A stretch of 64,000 bases of DNA from Hirudo medicinalis (Eukaryota; Annelida; Clitellata; Hirudinida; Hirudinidae), in contig MPNW01000022.1 of NCBI GenBank assembly GCA_011800805.1, positions 62,001 through 126,000 of the forward strand, given 5' to 3'. Shown here piece by piece: positions 53,828-64,000 of the stretch (within the stretch, counting starts at the first letter, position 1; each line of letters begins with the position of its first letter). Made by a program: the position numbers and the translations under genes. The notes beneath the pieces are model-generated. The model did not search any database, had not been told where the DNA came from, and was given only the letters and a program-made list of their open reading frames with translations.

Positions 53828-55488
53828 TTAGGGTAATTGTCTGCTATGTTCTTGATACTTCATGTAGCAGTCAAGAGAAATATCCCTAGAACATTGAAGC
53901 TGCAATAAATATTGAAAAGTATCAAGCAAATAGCAAGTATTTGCAAAGTCTGTGCAAAGATTAATCAAAATACAAAATACCAACAGGACTATTGCCAAGA
54001 TCACAATCAAGAACTCTGGTCCTGGGAAGAAAAGAGTGGCTGCCCTTGTTGCAGTGAGGAGGTGTTTGATCCTACTCAGGACTGAGATGCCGGTAGCTGG
54101 GTGAGCTTCTTGTAGGTGCTCTCTGACAGGGGCCGGGTCTCTTGTGAAAGTGTTGGCATAACTCTGTATAAAGCTGTTGTGGATGTTTGGTACACAATTA
54201 CATAATCATGATCAGTTATTATAGTGCTGAAGAAATAACCTTTGTTGCCATAAGAGCATAGATTCCATGTAATGATGTTGCCAGGCGGCAATGTATTGAT
54301 GGTAATCAATTGGTGCCACAGGAGACCTATTCAAATCATAAGGCAAAAATGGCAGCAATTCGAAGTTTTGCTTTGGCCACACTTCTGGCAATTAATGGTG
54401 TAGCAATGTGATTAGCATCTTGTAATTAGTTGAGAGTCGAGCAGTCTTAATCACAAATAGAGGGGTTTAAGAGCAGAAACATTAAGCAATGAACGGTTTC
54501 AACCTTTAGACAGGGCATAAGAATGCTAATATTCTAATAACGTCTTACACTTGAATACAAATAGCAAGTTTTTGCTCTTAAAAACAGGTTATAGATAGAT
54601 TTATTGCTTATTAACAATATCAACTTAAAGAAATATTTGTAACTGATATGGTATAAGTGAGTTTAAATAGCATCGTGGAAGAAATTGGATTTAAGAGATT
54701 CGAGAATTTAGAACTGAATTCTTTCATGAGAGAGTGCATCTTTTGTGATAGAACACTATTTACATGATTCTGTGACTTAGCAAACTTTGTCGATGCAAAA
54801 CATGTTGGAGGTTGCCTCAAAATTATGATTAAGCATTAAATTTGAAAATGCACCATAATATTTTCTGTTTTCTCTTTGAGCTGAAGTGCTAACCTTTGTG
54901 GAGTGGTTCTAACATTCAGTACTTCACGGCTTGGAGATGACTCGATGCTACTGTTGTCATGCCCAACAACAGTTTGACTACAAAACTGTTTGAAGACTCA
55001 TGGTGATCAAATAATAAATAAATCAGGTATTTGACAAATGCAAAAGATTGATTTCACATACATTGCTATACTGGATTGGACACACAAGTTGAATAATGTA
55101 AGATGATCCCAAAGCTTCTTTCTGAAAGTGAAGTAACAAAATCATCATAATTAGCTTCTAGATAATTAGATACTTTAATATTTCTCACCTCCTTTAGCAT
55201 TCTACTGACAGTAAGGTGGTCATTCTGCAGCAATTTTCCCATGTATATAATTTTCTGCTCATTTACTTCCTTAAATATAAGTTTAGTTTAGTCTTTAAAT
55301 TGAATAAGTTGTGGTCCTGGGCTTACAGGATTTCCTGGATATATATGAGATAAATGTTCTTTAAGCATTCCAAGTGTCCAATGTTCCATGCAAGATACTT
55401 CGACATCTGGTATCGTGTGATACGGTGATCTCACTATTAGGATTACATCCGATTCATTTTTGTCCATAGTGACTATATCGCTACGCAT
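53828..55488 (-). CDS. HERPUD-like ubiquitin-like/membrane protein
   Basis: HERPUD proteins are ER membrane proteins that help ER-associated degradation. Exons on the minus strand: 55488-55327, 55257-55189, 55121-55062, 54985-54894, 54384-54240, 54173-53828. The N-terminal UBL reads VILIVRSPYHTI, HWTLGMLKEHLSHIYPGNP, QKIIYMGKLLQNDHLTVSRM and SSYIIQLVCP, very like HERPUD (WTVGKLKTHLSNVYPSKPL, RLVYSGRLLPDHL). A middle exon has YHQYIAAWQHHYMESMLLWQ, like the family's W-QQ-Y motif. The last exon has a membrane segment (EFLIVILAIVLLVFCILINL). The start has an in-frame TAA directly upstream. The junction 54894 to 54384 is out of phase, so an exon between them is probably missing; a frame near 54790-54740 (QPPTCFASTKFAKSQNH) could be it. 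The C-terminus is diverged. Confidence 0.75.
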
Positions 55489-55799
55489 TTAGGGATAAGT
55501 ATGGCAGAAATACAGTTCACTGCAACATTCGAGAAAGTTTTACACACCGAACTATTAAACGTCACAATCCTTTATTATATCACAACACGAATTGGGCAGG
55601 GTCTCTTCGAAAACCAGCTGTCTTACACTCAATAACAAAGACATGAAACCAGCCAGAGATTTTTTCGGATCGCATCCATGAAAAAAAAATTCATGTATGA
55701 CTACGATACGTTTATCGTTGATAAACGACGTCATCAAATGCAATGTCAATTTAAAACAAATTTGGAGGATATATTTTTTACTTAGTAATGTACATTGAA

Positions 55800-55872
55800 A
55801 AATCACATTATATATAATTAATTATATATATAATGAACATGTATTCATTCATATATATATATATATATTCCC
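55800..55872. repeat. (TA)n-rich tract
   Basis: Two blocks of TATATA around a short non-repetitive segment. Confidence 0.85.
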
Positions 55873-56068
55873 TTTTCCACAAAAGCTCCAGACATACATC
55901 TAATCGTGGAAAACTAACCCCACCTGAGACTCAGTTGATGAAAAGAAAGTGTTAGAATCGATAGAATAATGTGAACAAAATCTTTAAGGATAACTTCAGG
56001 TTTTTGCACAATTGAACGTATCGAGATGGTTGAGGTCAAGCGGAATTTAATTACAGAAAGATTTTAGC

Positions 56069-56241
56069 AGGGACGTCATTTGGGGGAACCCCTCACCCCC
56101 TCGAATCCTGTTGCCCCGTCTCTAATTGGTTCTTCCCCCTGACTTTTGGCTAGAAACAAAAGAAAAGCCATATCCTCAAGTTGTGCGAGGATTTGTTACC
56201 TACCCCCTTATGGGAAAAACTGAAATGACGTCCCGTGGTTT
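56069..56241. mobile_element. MITE-like element with short terminal inverted repeats
   Basis: Begins GGGACGTCATTT and ends with its exact complement AAATGACGTCCC, about 170 bases apart, with no coding capacity. A further copy of the terminal 12-mer is at 33168-33179. Confidence 0.6.
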
Positions 56242-56803
56242 TAGGTCCATCCTCTCCACAAATTATTCGATATTTTAATTTATGGATTTCTAAATGTCTG
56301 CATGGTTATTGAAATAGGGGCCAAAAATTTCCATCGCCGGCTCTGGTAGCGGTGTGTGACTAGCAACTGCTGCAGCGGACGACTCCCGCGGTAATTGCAT
56401 CCGCAGATTATAACGGATAAAATGAGCTTAAAAATGTTTTTTTTTTCTTTCCAGCCAAGTCAAGACAATGACAATAAACCAAATTTCCCTTTTCTAAATT
56501 TGTGTATTGATAGCGGCGACAAGCCTTGACAGAGTTTTTGATTTAACATCTCACCATACTTTATTGCTTTTATATAACCTTTTAAGTAACTTATATTTTG
56601 CATAGTGCATATCAAAAGCATTTCCTTAAAAGACTTTGTCTTGATCTCATCTCATATCACATCTCAAATTGTTCAATATGCCACATTTAACTTAGAAGTT
56701 ATTAAAGTAACTCTCAAAAGAGAAATTAAAATATAATGGCAATAAGCTCAACTGAAAAACCCCCCAATCACAAAAAAACAACAAATTTAGAACTTTAAAT
56801 CTG

Positions 56804-58939
56804 TCATTCTCCAACTTTTATCAAATTTGTATCAGGTTGGTTATGCCCAATTACTGTTAATTTATTCACCTTCAGGACTTTTTTCATCTGTTTGTAGCTG
56901 TTTAAAAGGTGCCTGAACCTGTCTCTGATGTTGCTGATAGTAATTGGTTTCAAATCTTCAATCAGGTTAATTCTAGAGTCAAAGTAACATGGGACAATTC
57001 CAGCATTGAACTCTTCTTTTAGCTGTCTAATGACATCCATCAATCTGCTTCCAATGTTGGCAACATTCCAGGGATCCATCTTGCCTGACCCGGGAGTCTG
57101 AGGCTTTAGTTTTTCATGCACCCGAAGTACAACATTCTTGAGGACATAAGATGATACTTTATGAAGACTTGGTTCAGCATTCCTTACGGCTTTAACAATT
57201 CTTAGCACTTGTTTCCTACAGCCATTATGTGGGTCAATGTTGCTCAGGAGATCCTTTTCACTGAGACTGAATGTTTTCCTCCATGTAAGGTCCATCTTAT
57301 AAGATGGTACTGTTTTCAATTGTTTGGCCACATACAATTCTTCTTGTACAGCTACAGTAGGCACAATATCAACAGAATAAAAGAATTGATCTTTGCCTTC
57401 ATAAACATCCATCTGAATTGCAGGACCATGTTTTCTAAGAAGGGTTTTTTCATCCAAGTTGTTGCAGCATATTTGCAAGTGTTTTAAGAAAAAATCTGAG
57501 ACCTTTGATGAAGAAATGTAGCCATTGCTATCCAGAAATTCTGCCAATTGCTGATTTGCATCATTTTCAGGTTTCAGAAAAGCAAAATTTGGTTTCCCTT
57601 CAATTTGCTCTTTCTTTCTTGGAAAAATTATCTATATTTATCTAATTGAGATTTGAGCAATTGAAATTTACAATTAATAAAAATAATTTTAAGAAAAGAA
57701 AAATTAGCATTTCTGAACTTAAGGAATGAAATTTTAGATTAAAAAAATCATTTATAAAAATAATTTAACAAAATAAATATTATTATCTATGTTGCAATTA
57801 TCAGAATATTTTCATTAAATATGACATTAAAACTAACCACCAGCGAGGGAACTTTCATAATAACCATAACATCAAATTCTAAATCTGTCACTTTCACACC
57901 TTCATAGGCACTGCCAACAAATTCTAATCTTGAAAAAATCTTTACTTCCTTTAGGCTTTCTTCCACTTGCTTCATGATTTTTGTGTGCATTTCATTAGCT
58001 TCTTTCATATCTGGCTGTCTTGCAAACTGTTCACTAAATTTCAACACATGTTCTTTAATGTGATGATGCCAATCTTGCCTAGTACCGTTTTCAAAATATT
58101 TTGTATGTTCTTCTACAATAAACAAGTAATAGTCAACCAAAAAATACAAGTTTAAATGTTTATATAGCAATATAAACTTTTAGTTTTTTTCTTATCCAAT
58201 TTCTTATCCTTTTTTTCAGTAGAACCTGAAAAGTTTATAAACAATCAATTGTAGGCATAAAATTAGTGTAATTATTGCAATTATTAGATTTCTGAATCAA
58301 TTAAAAAATATTCCATGCTTACATTAACAAATGTCTAATTAATAAAGGTTTGCAATTTAAATGATGAATTGAGTAATCATGCTACTATGAATGAAATGAG
58401 CAGTGAACCACCTTTTGCCAATGAAGCACTTTTGATTCGATTCACTTTACGAGCACCTAATCCTACAAGTGTTCAAGCATAGTTAGCAACTGATCAATTT
58501 GAAAACATTCATAATCCATAATGTTTATTTAAATAATATTTTTATTTAACAAAAGTCAATTTCTTATAAGCATTAGAAGAGAACAATAAATTTATGTAAT
58601 CTTGTTAGCATTATCAACAGATTTAAGAATAGGCAGATACTGCCTCAACTCTTTTTAATCAACTTAACATGATAACGTAACATATAGTCCCACTTCTTGC
58701 CATATGTTTATTACCTAGTTATGTGATAATGATGGTGCAGCCATGTGAAATGAATAGGATAAAAATTGTTTAGACAAAGAATGTGAATGCTTTTGCTAAG
58801 GACATTCATGTGAAAAAAATTCACCCCATCTTTCTTCGACCAAATTTAATAAATATAACTCTTCATAATCAGGAAAATCATCGAAATCATCCATTAGAAA
58901 ATCATCGAAATCATCCATTAGAAAATCATCGATATCCAT
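56804..58939 (-). CDS. cGAS-like receptor (Mab-21 nucleotidyltransferase)
   Basis: A nucleotidyltransferase of the cGAS/cGLR family; members sense nucleic acid and make cyclic dinucleotides that signal through STING. Three exons on the minus strand: 58939-58825, 58112-57841, 57613-56804; 1197 nt, 398 aa, phases match (a donor three bases further at 57838 adds one Val). The core matches cGAS: EFVGSAYEGVKVTDLEFDVM (human TGSYYEHVKISAPNEFDVM), giving G105-S106 and E117-x-D119. The third acidic residue is D211 in FFYSVDIVPTVAV (human SVDITLALE). The acid spacing (94) is close to human (92). KMDLTWRKTFSLSEKDLLSN fits the RxSFxxxEk segment. The vertebrate zinc-thumb HCCC motif is absent, as in other invertebrate receptors. 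The first exon codes for an acidic repeat rather than a basic DNA-binding tail. Ligand and product cannot be read from sequence. Confidence 0.88.
58874..58939. repeat. 24-bp coding minisatellite in cGAS-like exon 1
   Basis: Unit AAAATCATCGAAATCATCCATTAG occurs at 58874-58897 and 58898-58921, with a partial third copy to 58939. The unit is eight codons, so copy changes keep frame; it encodes repeated DDFLMDDF. Confidence 0.9.
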
Positions 58940-59390
58940 CCTATTCCCCCTTGTAATTATTTAAAATAAGAAGCTTGCTTAAATTCCGAGAATTAACTCT
59001 CAAACTAATTCAGTTCCTCTGCAACGACGAAAACTTGGGAAATTCCAAATCATCCTGATCGATCAAAAACCCACTTTGTGCGTAACGGTTTTGAGTAAAT
59101 TAGCGAAAAGGTGTATGACATAATAACTTCACTAAATTTACTAAAAAAACTAGTGAAGGATGCCTTTTGTGATTTATTTAATGTTTTATTTGTGATCGTA
59201 AAATTGTTACCATTTATTATAAATCATACCACCAAATTAACAATTTGTCTCGTCGTGGCAACTGCAAAGATTATCCACAACAAAAGAAAATATGACTACG
59301 TCGTCCCATTTCTCTACTATTTCCATTGGCTACGCAGTCGCCACTGAATATGCTATAAAATACCCACTCTAAACTTCAAATATTTCCTAG

Positions 59391-59615
59391 GTCGCTCGAC
59401 GTCAGGTAGAGACCTACCTTTCATTCGTGTCGCTCATACCCTAGGGAGGCGAGGGCTCAGATCAACAGCCAGAGGCTCCCTTGTCAAATCAAATCGTCTG
59501 ACGCTGGATGGAAGCTCCATAGACGTTATTGGCCTGCAGATCTGGAACAAACTCCCCTTTCCACCACCAACAATGGGGTTTCACTCTGCCTTAAAAACTT
59601 TAAGTATTTATTTAT
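59391..59615 (+). mobile_element. LINE C-terminal relic
   Basis: The plus strand encodes LPFIRVAHTLGRRGLRSTAR, SNRLTLDGSSIDVIGLQIWN and KLPFPPPTMGFHSALKTL, the usual end of LINE reverse transcriptases (W-N-x-L-P then FK/LK). No intact upstream part. Confidence 0.6.
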
Positions 59616-59699
59616 TCATTCATCCGGTCGAAGGGTTATTCTTAAGCCACTGATAAGACCTGCTCCATCAAAAAGGAAAGAGAAACAGTCAACATCGAG

Positions 59700-60000
59700 C
59701 GAGAAAAGTAAAATAGCAAAGTTGACAGAACATTAGTCGGCAATTGTTGAAAAGTTCATTAAATCAGTTTCGTGTAATAATGACTTAAATCGAGAAAAAG
59801 TCCCGGCAGATACCACCTCGTCTGGTCGGGAGTTCCAGACGGCACCAACTCTGTTCAAAAAAACATTTTAGTGTTATTAGACGAGCACTTCCTCGCGCGC
59901 AACTTACGAGGATGTCACAAGGATGTGAAGAGGAAATACATATTCTTAATATTGAAGTGTTCTTCAGGTTCAGTTTGGACATAGGCCATTATAATCAAAC
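59700..60000 (-). mobile_element. LINE C-terminal relic, opposite orientation
   Basis: The minus strand encodes NRVGAVWNSRPDEVVSAGTF and SRFKSLLHETDLMNF before a stop, another LINE-type end, with frameshifts and stops upstream. Confidence 0.6.
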
Positions 60001-60960
60001 TCTGAATCATTATCAAGTAAACAACTCTGTGGTTTATTTTAACGATGTTCATAAATAGTGTAATCACAGCACAAGTACCCGATAACAGAACTAAATTTGC
60101 CTATCTTCCTGGGCCTTGCATGTTAAGCAAATTCAGATAATGCCTTGCAGAAAACGCTTAATAGATACACTTTTCTGGTTTAACTTCAAATCCACTGATA
60201 TTCAATCACTCCTCCGAAATACTTTCAAGCTTCCTAAAGATTGGAGTTTCAAAATTGATCCTGAATACCCTGGAATGTTATGCTGACATTACCATATTAT
60301 TAATAGTGAGCCTAATGAGTCTACTCAGTGCGAAGGTTATCAATCATCCGAACCCCATTGTGGGCTGCAAGTACAAATTTACAAACGCATTTTGCATCAA
60401 GATTACCTCATTTAAAGTTGGTCATTGACTCACTGCAATAATATCTGGTGCATATTCACTTATTTTACTATGTTTAAAAATTTCTTTATAAACAATAATT
60501 CCCAAGTTACAAGATTTCTTGAAACCATCTCATCACTTCATCTAACCTAAATTACTCTGTTTACATGTGTATATGTAAATCTTGCATTATATCATAATAA
60601 AGAACACATTTAGAATCACAAATTCAGTTTTCAATAGCCTTCCCAACTAAAAAATAACACCAGCATATAATAAAATAACATAGCATTTAATTTGTCAATT
60701 TACTTAGGGTTTGGAAATGTCCTCACACAATCAAAATGCTGTCAAATCCCTTACATTATTCCTTATTTCTTTCTGTACAAAATCGAATTGAAAAGCAGGT
60801 CCGGGTAAAATTTTTAGACTTAAGTGACACTAATTAACTGCAAAGATATAAAATTTACCACACATCTCAATCTCAAAAGCACTAAAGTTGCATGGGCATC
60901 ATTAGACGAGCAAGACTGGAAGTTGGCTCTAACGGTGCATGAAGAAGCAGCAGATCAACA

Positions 60961-62590
60961 TCAATTTGAACTGCCTCTATCCTTGGAAGTGAGTTTCTCG
61001 ATGAGTTCCTGCAGAGGCATCAGCTCCTTCTTATCCACGAGACTGAACTCTTGAACAAAGTAGATGAAGTGTTTGAAGGAAGTGTTGAGGTGTGCCTCTT
61101 CCTGGAGCTGCATGACCTGCTCGAAGTGCTGGTGGTAGATGTGTGCGTAAACACGGAACAAGCGCTTCAGAATGGTCTTGGCGATGGAAAGAAAGTTCTT
61201 TGGAAATGGGACACCTTTGCATATAATGTTATAATTAATACATAAATGTTTAATACGTTATTTATATTATAATTATAATAACCTGACTAGGGAGCATCAC
61301 ATAATATAAATAATAATCAATTAATAGTCAATTACCAATTTTTGAAGGGAAAATGGATTCATCATCAAGCTGGTCTTGAACCCAGGTCATCATGTAGTCA
61401 ATGTATTTCGGAGCCGAGCATTTGATTGGTTTCTTGATGGTTGTACCATCAGCCCAGTGGTACTCATACTTTTTGCCTGCGGACATCACCGGACATGTGT
61501 CCTCTAAGCAGTATTCCGTTATCGTGCCATAGAGCATGTTGATCTGATTGAAGAAGTCAACAGCTGGAAGAAACAAAAATTCTCAATAAAAGCAAGTAAG
61601 CAAAGCATTTCCTTTCCATTAGTTCCAAATTAAAGGACAAATATATTTATATATATAATTGAGATGATCATCTTAGGTAAAAAAAACTTTATCGATGGTA
61701 AATGAATGTTTAAGGAAAGAACAAAACATTCATATGACATAAAAAATATTATAAAATGCATTTGAGACTTTAATTTCAATATTAAATCTTTTCCAATATT
61801 AATGTAAGTAATTGATGAGTGGATTATAGTAATATATAGGAACCCTCTGCATGCTTTAAAAGTTCAAACTAAAATGGATTGCTTAATAAGTTTAAATTTT
61901 TGACTAAACAAGCTTGATTAAATTCAATAGATTCAATTGTTTCTATTAATGATTTTTTCAGAATAACCTTAAATCATTAGTCAAGATATGTTTGATCTTA
62001 GACTGGACATAGCAAGAAGAAAAAATAATTATAATACCCACTGCTCAAGATAAAGAGGAGTTAGGATAAAATAAAGAAATTCTCTAAGGTTAAAACTGAA
62101 TACAAATTCTGCCCATTTTACTTTATTTTAGCCAGGATTATGTGATAAAATACATTTAATACATACTATTTACAGCAACCCATTCATTCAGGTCCTCTCC
62201 TTCTGGCAAAGCAACAGCCAGTCTGAGATTGCCACTTCCCAATGTAGCAGCCGCATGTTTCATTAAATCATGCTGATGAGAGCCTTCAGGAATGTGCTTC
62301 TTGGGTTTGAATGTTTTGTAGTTCCTTGTTCCACTGACAAACAAATTATAAACACAATTGAAAAGCTTGCAATGTGATAAAATTATTTAGTTACCAGGTT
62401 TAAAAATTACTCTTCCTAGGGGTTTGATTAATGTTACGTATGTCTTATACCTAAAATAGCCAATATCCTATTCACGTAATCGCTAGTTTTCAGTAAGAAA
62501 TACCGAAAATAATGTGAATATACAAAAGTAATATCAAGTAAAATAAAAAACATTGGTAGAAAATTAATATCTTACAAGAAAAAACTCATC
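60961..62590 (-). CDS. MOB1: MOB kinase activator 1
   Basis: Hippo and mitotic-exit pathway scaffold that activates LATS/NDR kinases. Four exons on the minus strand: 62590-62576, 62333-62167, 61563-61336, 61214-60961. About 220 aa, extremely conserved: KTFKPKKHIPEGSHQHDLMK, GEDLNEWVAVNTVDFFNQIN, YEYHWADGTTIKKPIKCSAP, YIDYMMTWVQDQLDDESIFP, VYAHIYHQHFEQVMQLQEEA and PLQELIEKLTSKDR. Zinc ligands are visible as CLEDTC and HIYHQH. Exon 1 (ATG AGT then a seven-T run) ends in phase 0 before GTAAG, while exon 2 needs phase 2. With six Ts the start would read MSFFFGTRNYKTF, matching human MSFLFSSRSSKTF residue for residue in length. So the run is probably one base too long here. Confidence 0.93.
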
Positions 62591-62917
62591 CTTTCCCCCA
62601 AAAAAGTTACACAAATGTTCGATACGACAAAAGCCTTTTAAAAGCAAACTTAGTTAAGATTCACACAACAATGACAGTGATTAGCCTCGAAAGATTAATG
62701 AGCTTAAATTCAATAACAAAAATGATTGTCTTGCCAATCTATCTTTAATTAAACCCTTTTAAAAGTGTTTGTATGTTGTAAGATTTATATGCTTATTTAC
62801 ATTTGGAAGTTTTATCACTGATATGTAACTTCTAAGATACAAGGGACATCGAGAAGCAGATTTTTCTATTATTTTTTTTTTCAGAACATGTTAAAAACGT
62901 TTTTATTACTAAAAACG
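62591..62917. other. Flank between MOB1 and an unidentified ORF
   Basis: AT-rich with a T-run at about 62870-62880. It should hold the MOB1 promoter. No gene seen. Confidence 0.4.
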
Positions 62918-63172
62918 TCAGCTCAAAGTTAGACGAAAATATGAGGCGGCATCATAGCAAGGAAGGGTTCTCATGACGATGTCAAGTCCGCAGATCCCCA
63001 GTGTGGCGTAGCATGTGATCAGGCTGTGGAGTTTCAGCTTTTTTCCCTTACTATAAGCTCGGGGATCGTGTCTAGCTTCCGCCCCACGCCACACCAATAC
63101 ACTTAAATCAATTTCGGATAAAATTTTATGCTTTTCACCACTCGAGCTCACTGGGAACATTTTCTTTACCAT
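62918..63172 (-). CDS. Unidentified 84-codon ORF
   Basis: I do not recognise it. A single open frame from an ATG at 63172, on the same strand as MOB1 and upstream of it. The N-terminal half is polar (KKMFPVSSSGEKHK), then RHDPRAYSKGKKLKLHSL, then a hydrophobic and Cys-containing end (ITCYATLGICGLDIV, LPCYDAASYFRL). Its composition is more protein-like than the surrounding AT-rich frames and it uses GC-richer codons. It could be a real small gene, an exon of a larger one, or a repeat-derived frame. Confidence 0.3.
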   Translation of the reverse strand: MVKKMFPVSSSGEKHKILSEIDLSVLVWRGAEARHDPRAYSKGKKLKLHSLITCYATLGICGLDIVMRTLPCYDAASYFRLTLS

Positions 63173-63793
63173 CCGCTAACCAAAAACCTCCTTTAAAGTT
63201 CAGTCACCTTCCTTTATCCCTAATCAGCCCTTCTTTCATGCTTGTAGATAATCAACGAAGGAGCCCTCAAAGAACGATGATTACATGAATAAATTCACCT
63301 TGTTCAAATTCAGCTCAACTTTAGTCAAACACCTTATAATTGCAACAGACATAATCAAGATTACAAATCACCTCACCAACTGCGTACTACATATTAAAAA
63401 CCAACCTCACAACCAAAGCAAGATCTACGCATGCCGATACTTCGTTTACTGCACACTTGCCTATTTTACCTTACTAACACTTAAACTTTAATCAAATGAC
63501 ACTCTTAACCTATAGGACTATTGTCCTTAGATTTCTTTGTATCTTAGCATGAAATTAATTGTTTATTGCTACTCCACGAGTATTACACTTTACTGTCGTA
63601 ATATTTATGCACACATAAAAAATTTTGCCCCCCAAGCGATTTTAAAATCCTGACTGTGCCACTAATTGCAGTATAAGTTATATCATATAACATATAAGAA
63701 ACAACACGTCTGAAAAAATCCAATTCTGTTGCAAACAAAACTAGGTACTAGGCTTCAACATGACTTCCAAAAAGGCATCTGAAGTTAGAAATT
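63173..63793. other. Intergenic with repeat R1, before twinfilin
   Basis: Contains the R1 copy at 63525-63660 and the twinfilin 3' flank. A plus-strand open frame at 63285-63491 has AT-biased composition and no support. Confidence 0.5.
63525..63660. repeat. Dispersed repeat R1, copy 2
   Basis: Shares ACACTTTACTGTCGTAATAT, an A-run, TTTTGCCCCC and CGATTTTAAAATCC with 31282-31428. Confidence 0.65.
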
Positions 63794-64000
63794 TCATTCA
63801 TTGTCAGCAATTCTGGTGATCCTCTTTGGACCGCGACCAGCAGGACCCCTTGGTTTGTCAAACTGTTTTTTGACAATGTTTTTCTGAGGATGAATCTCCT
63901 CATAAAGAAATTCATTTGTTATTTCATTGGCATTATCAACTTCCAGCTTTCTAGTAATTTCAATGGAGAGATCTTTTTCTATGTGGTCAAGCAATGGTCC
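63794..64000 (-). CDS. TWF: Twinfilin, C-terminal exon (partial)
   Basis: Actin-monomer-binding and capping-protein-binding protein with two ADF-homology domains. Only the last exon is in the window; the frame stays open to the right edge, so the 5' part lies beyond 64000. GPLLDHIEKDLSIEITRKLE, ANEITNEFLYEEIHPQ and KKQFDKPRGPAGRGPKRITR match the end of the second ADF domain and the basic tail of twinfilin, which binds capping protein. The stop is at 63794-63796. Confidence 0.85.
   Translation of the reverse strand, partial: GPLLDHIEKDLSIEITRKLEVDNANEITNEFLYEEIHPQKNIVKKQFDKPRGPAGRGPKRITRIADNE

Larger units (their letters stand above)
55489..56803. other. Intergenic, HERPUD-like to cGAS-like
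   Basis: Holds a TA-rich stretch (55800-55872), an inverted-repeat element (56069-56241) and AT-rich sequence. No gene seen. Confidence 0.5.
58940..60960. other. Intergenic with LINE relics, cGAS-like to MOB1
   Basis: Contains the cGAS-like promoter, the two LINE relics listed separately, and the MOB1 3' flank (about 60000-60960), which is AT-rich without visible genes. Confidence 0.5.

Noticed and set aside
58870..58940. Direct repeats as a possible CRISPR array
   Set aside because: Contiguous 24-bp tandem units without spacers, in a coding exon of an animal gene.

Overview
The window is AT-rich nuclear DNA from a bilaterian animal. Its genes have many small exons separated by short GT-AG introns (down to 53 bp), and intergenic DNA is littered with SINE and LINE remnants and microsatellites. 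The proteins (agrin with an NtA domain, syntrophin, septin-7, MOB1, a cGAS-like receptor, ARMC3) are metazoan. Gene compactness and divergence suggest a lophotrochozoan such as an annelid; that placement is inference.

Layout: PCYT2 (+, 316-4039); a short divergent A/B-type cyclin (-, 5113-7454) with an unassigned candidate exon just upstream; ARMC3 (+, 8636-17091) with nested LINE fragments in an intron; a septin-7-like gene (+, 19759-25335); a syntrophin (+, 28066-30758); ATP synthase epsilon subunit (+, 31753-32045) tail-to-tail with a Gemin7-like gene (-, 32562-32831); cytoplasmic dynein light intermediate chain (+, 33588-37004) convergent with an FBXL7-like gene (-, 37614-39630); a gene-poor stretch (39631-45274); a short agrin (+, 45275-53536); a HERPUD-like UBL/membrane protein (-, 53828-55488); a cGAS-like nucleotidyltransferase receptor (-, 56804-58939); LINE relics; MOB1 (-, 60961-62590); an unidentified ORF; and the 3' exon of twinfilin running off the right edge (-).

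The genes are mostly unrelated housekeeping, cytoskeletal and signalling genes that happen to be neighbours. Exon models were built by hand from splice sites, reading phase and protein family patterns. For nearly all genes the exon lengths sum to a multiple of three with matching phases. Three genes (agrin LamG exon, MOB1 exon 1, one ARMC3 junction) need a one-base correction, two of them clearly at homopolymer runs, which hints at assembly indels. The features most worth follow-up are the cGAS-like receptor with an acidic minisatellite-encoded N-terminus, the agrin that lacks SEA and the last two LamG domains, the cyclin with an altered hydrophobic patch, and a tRNA-derived SINE that appears to share its 3' tail with a resident LINE.
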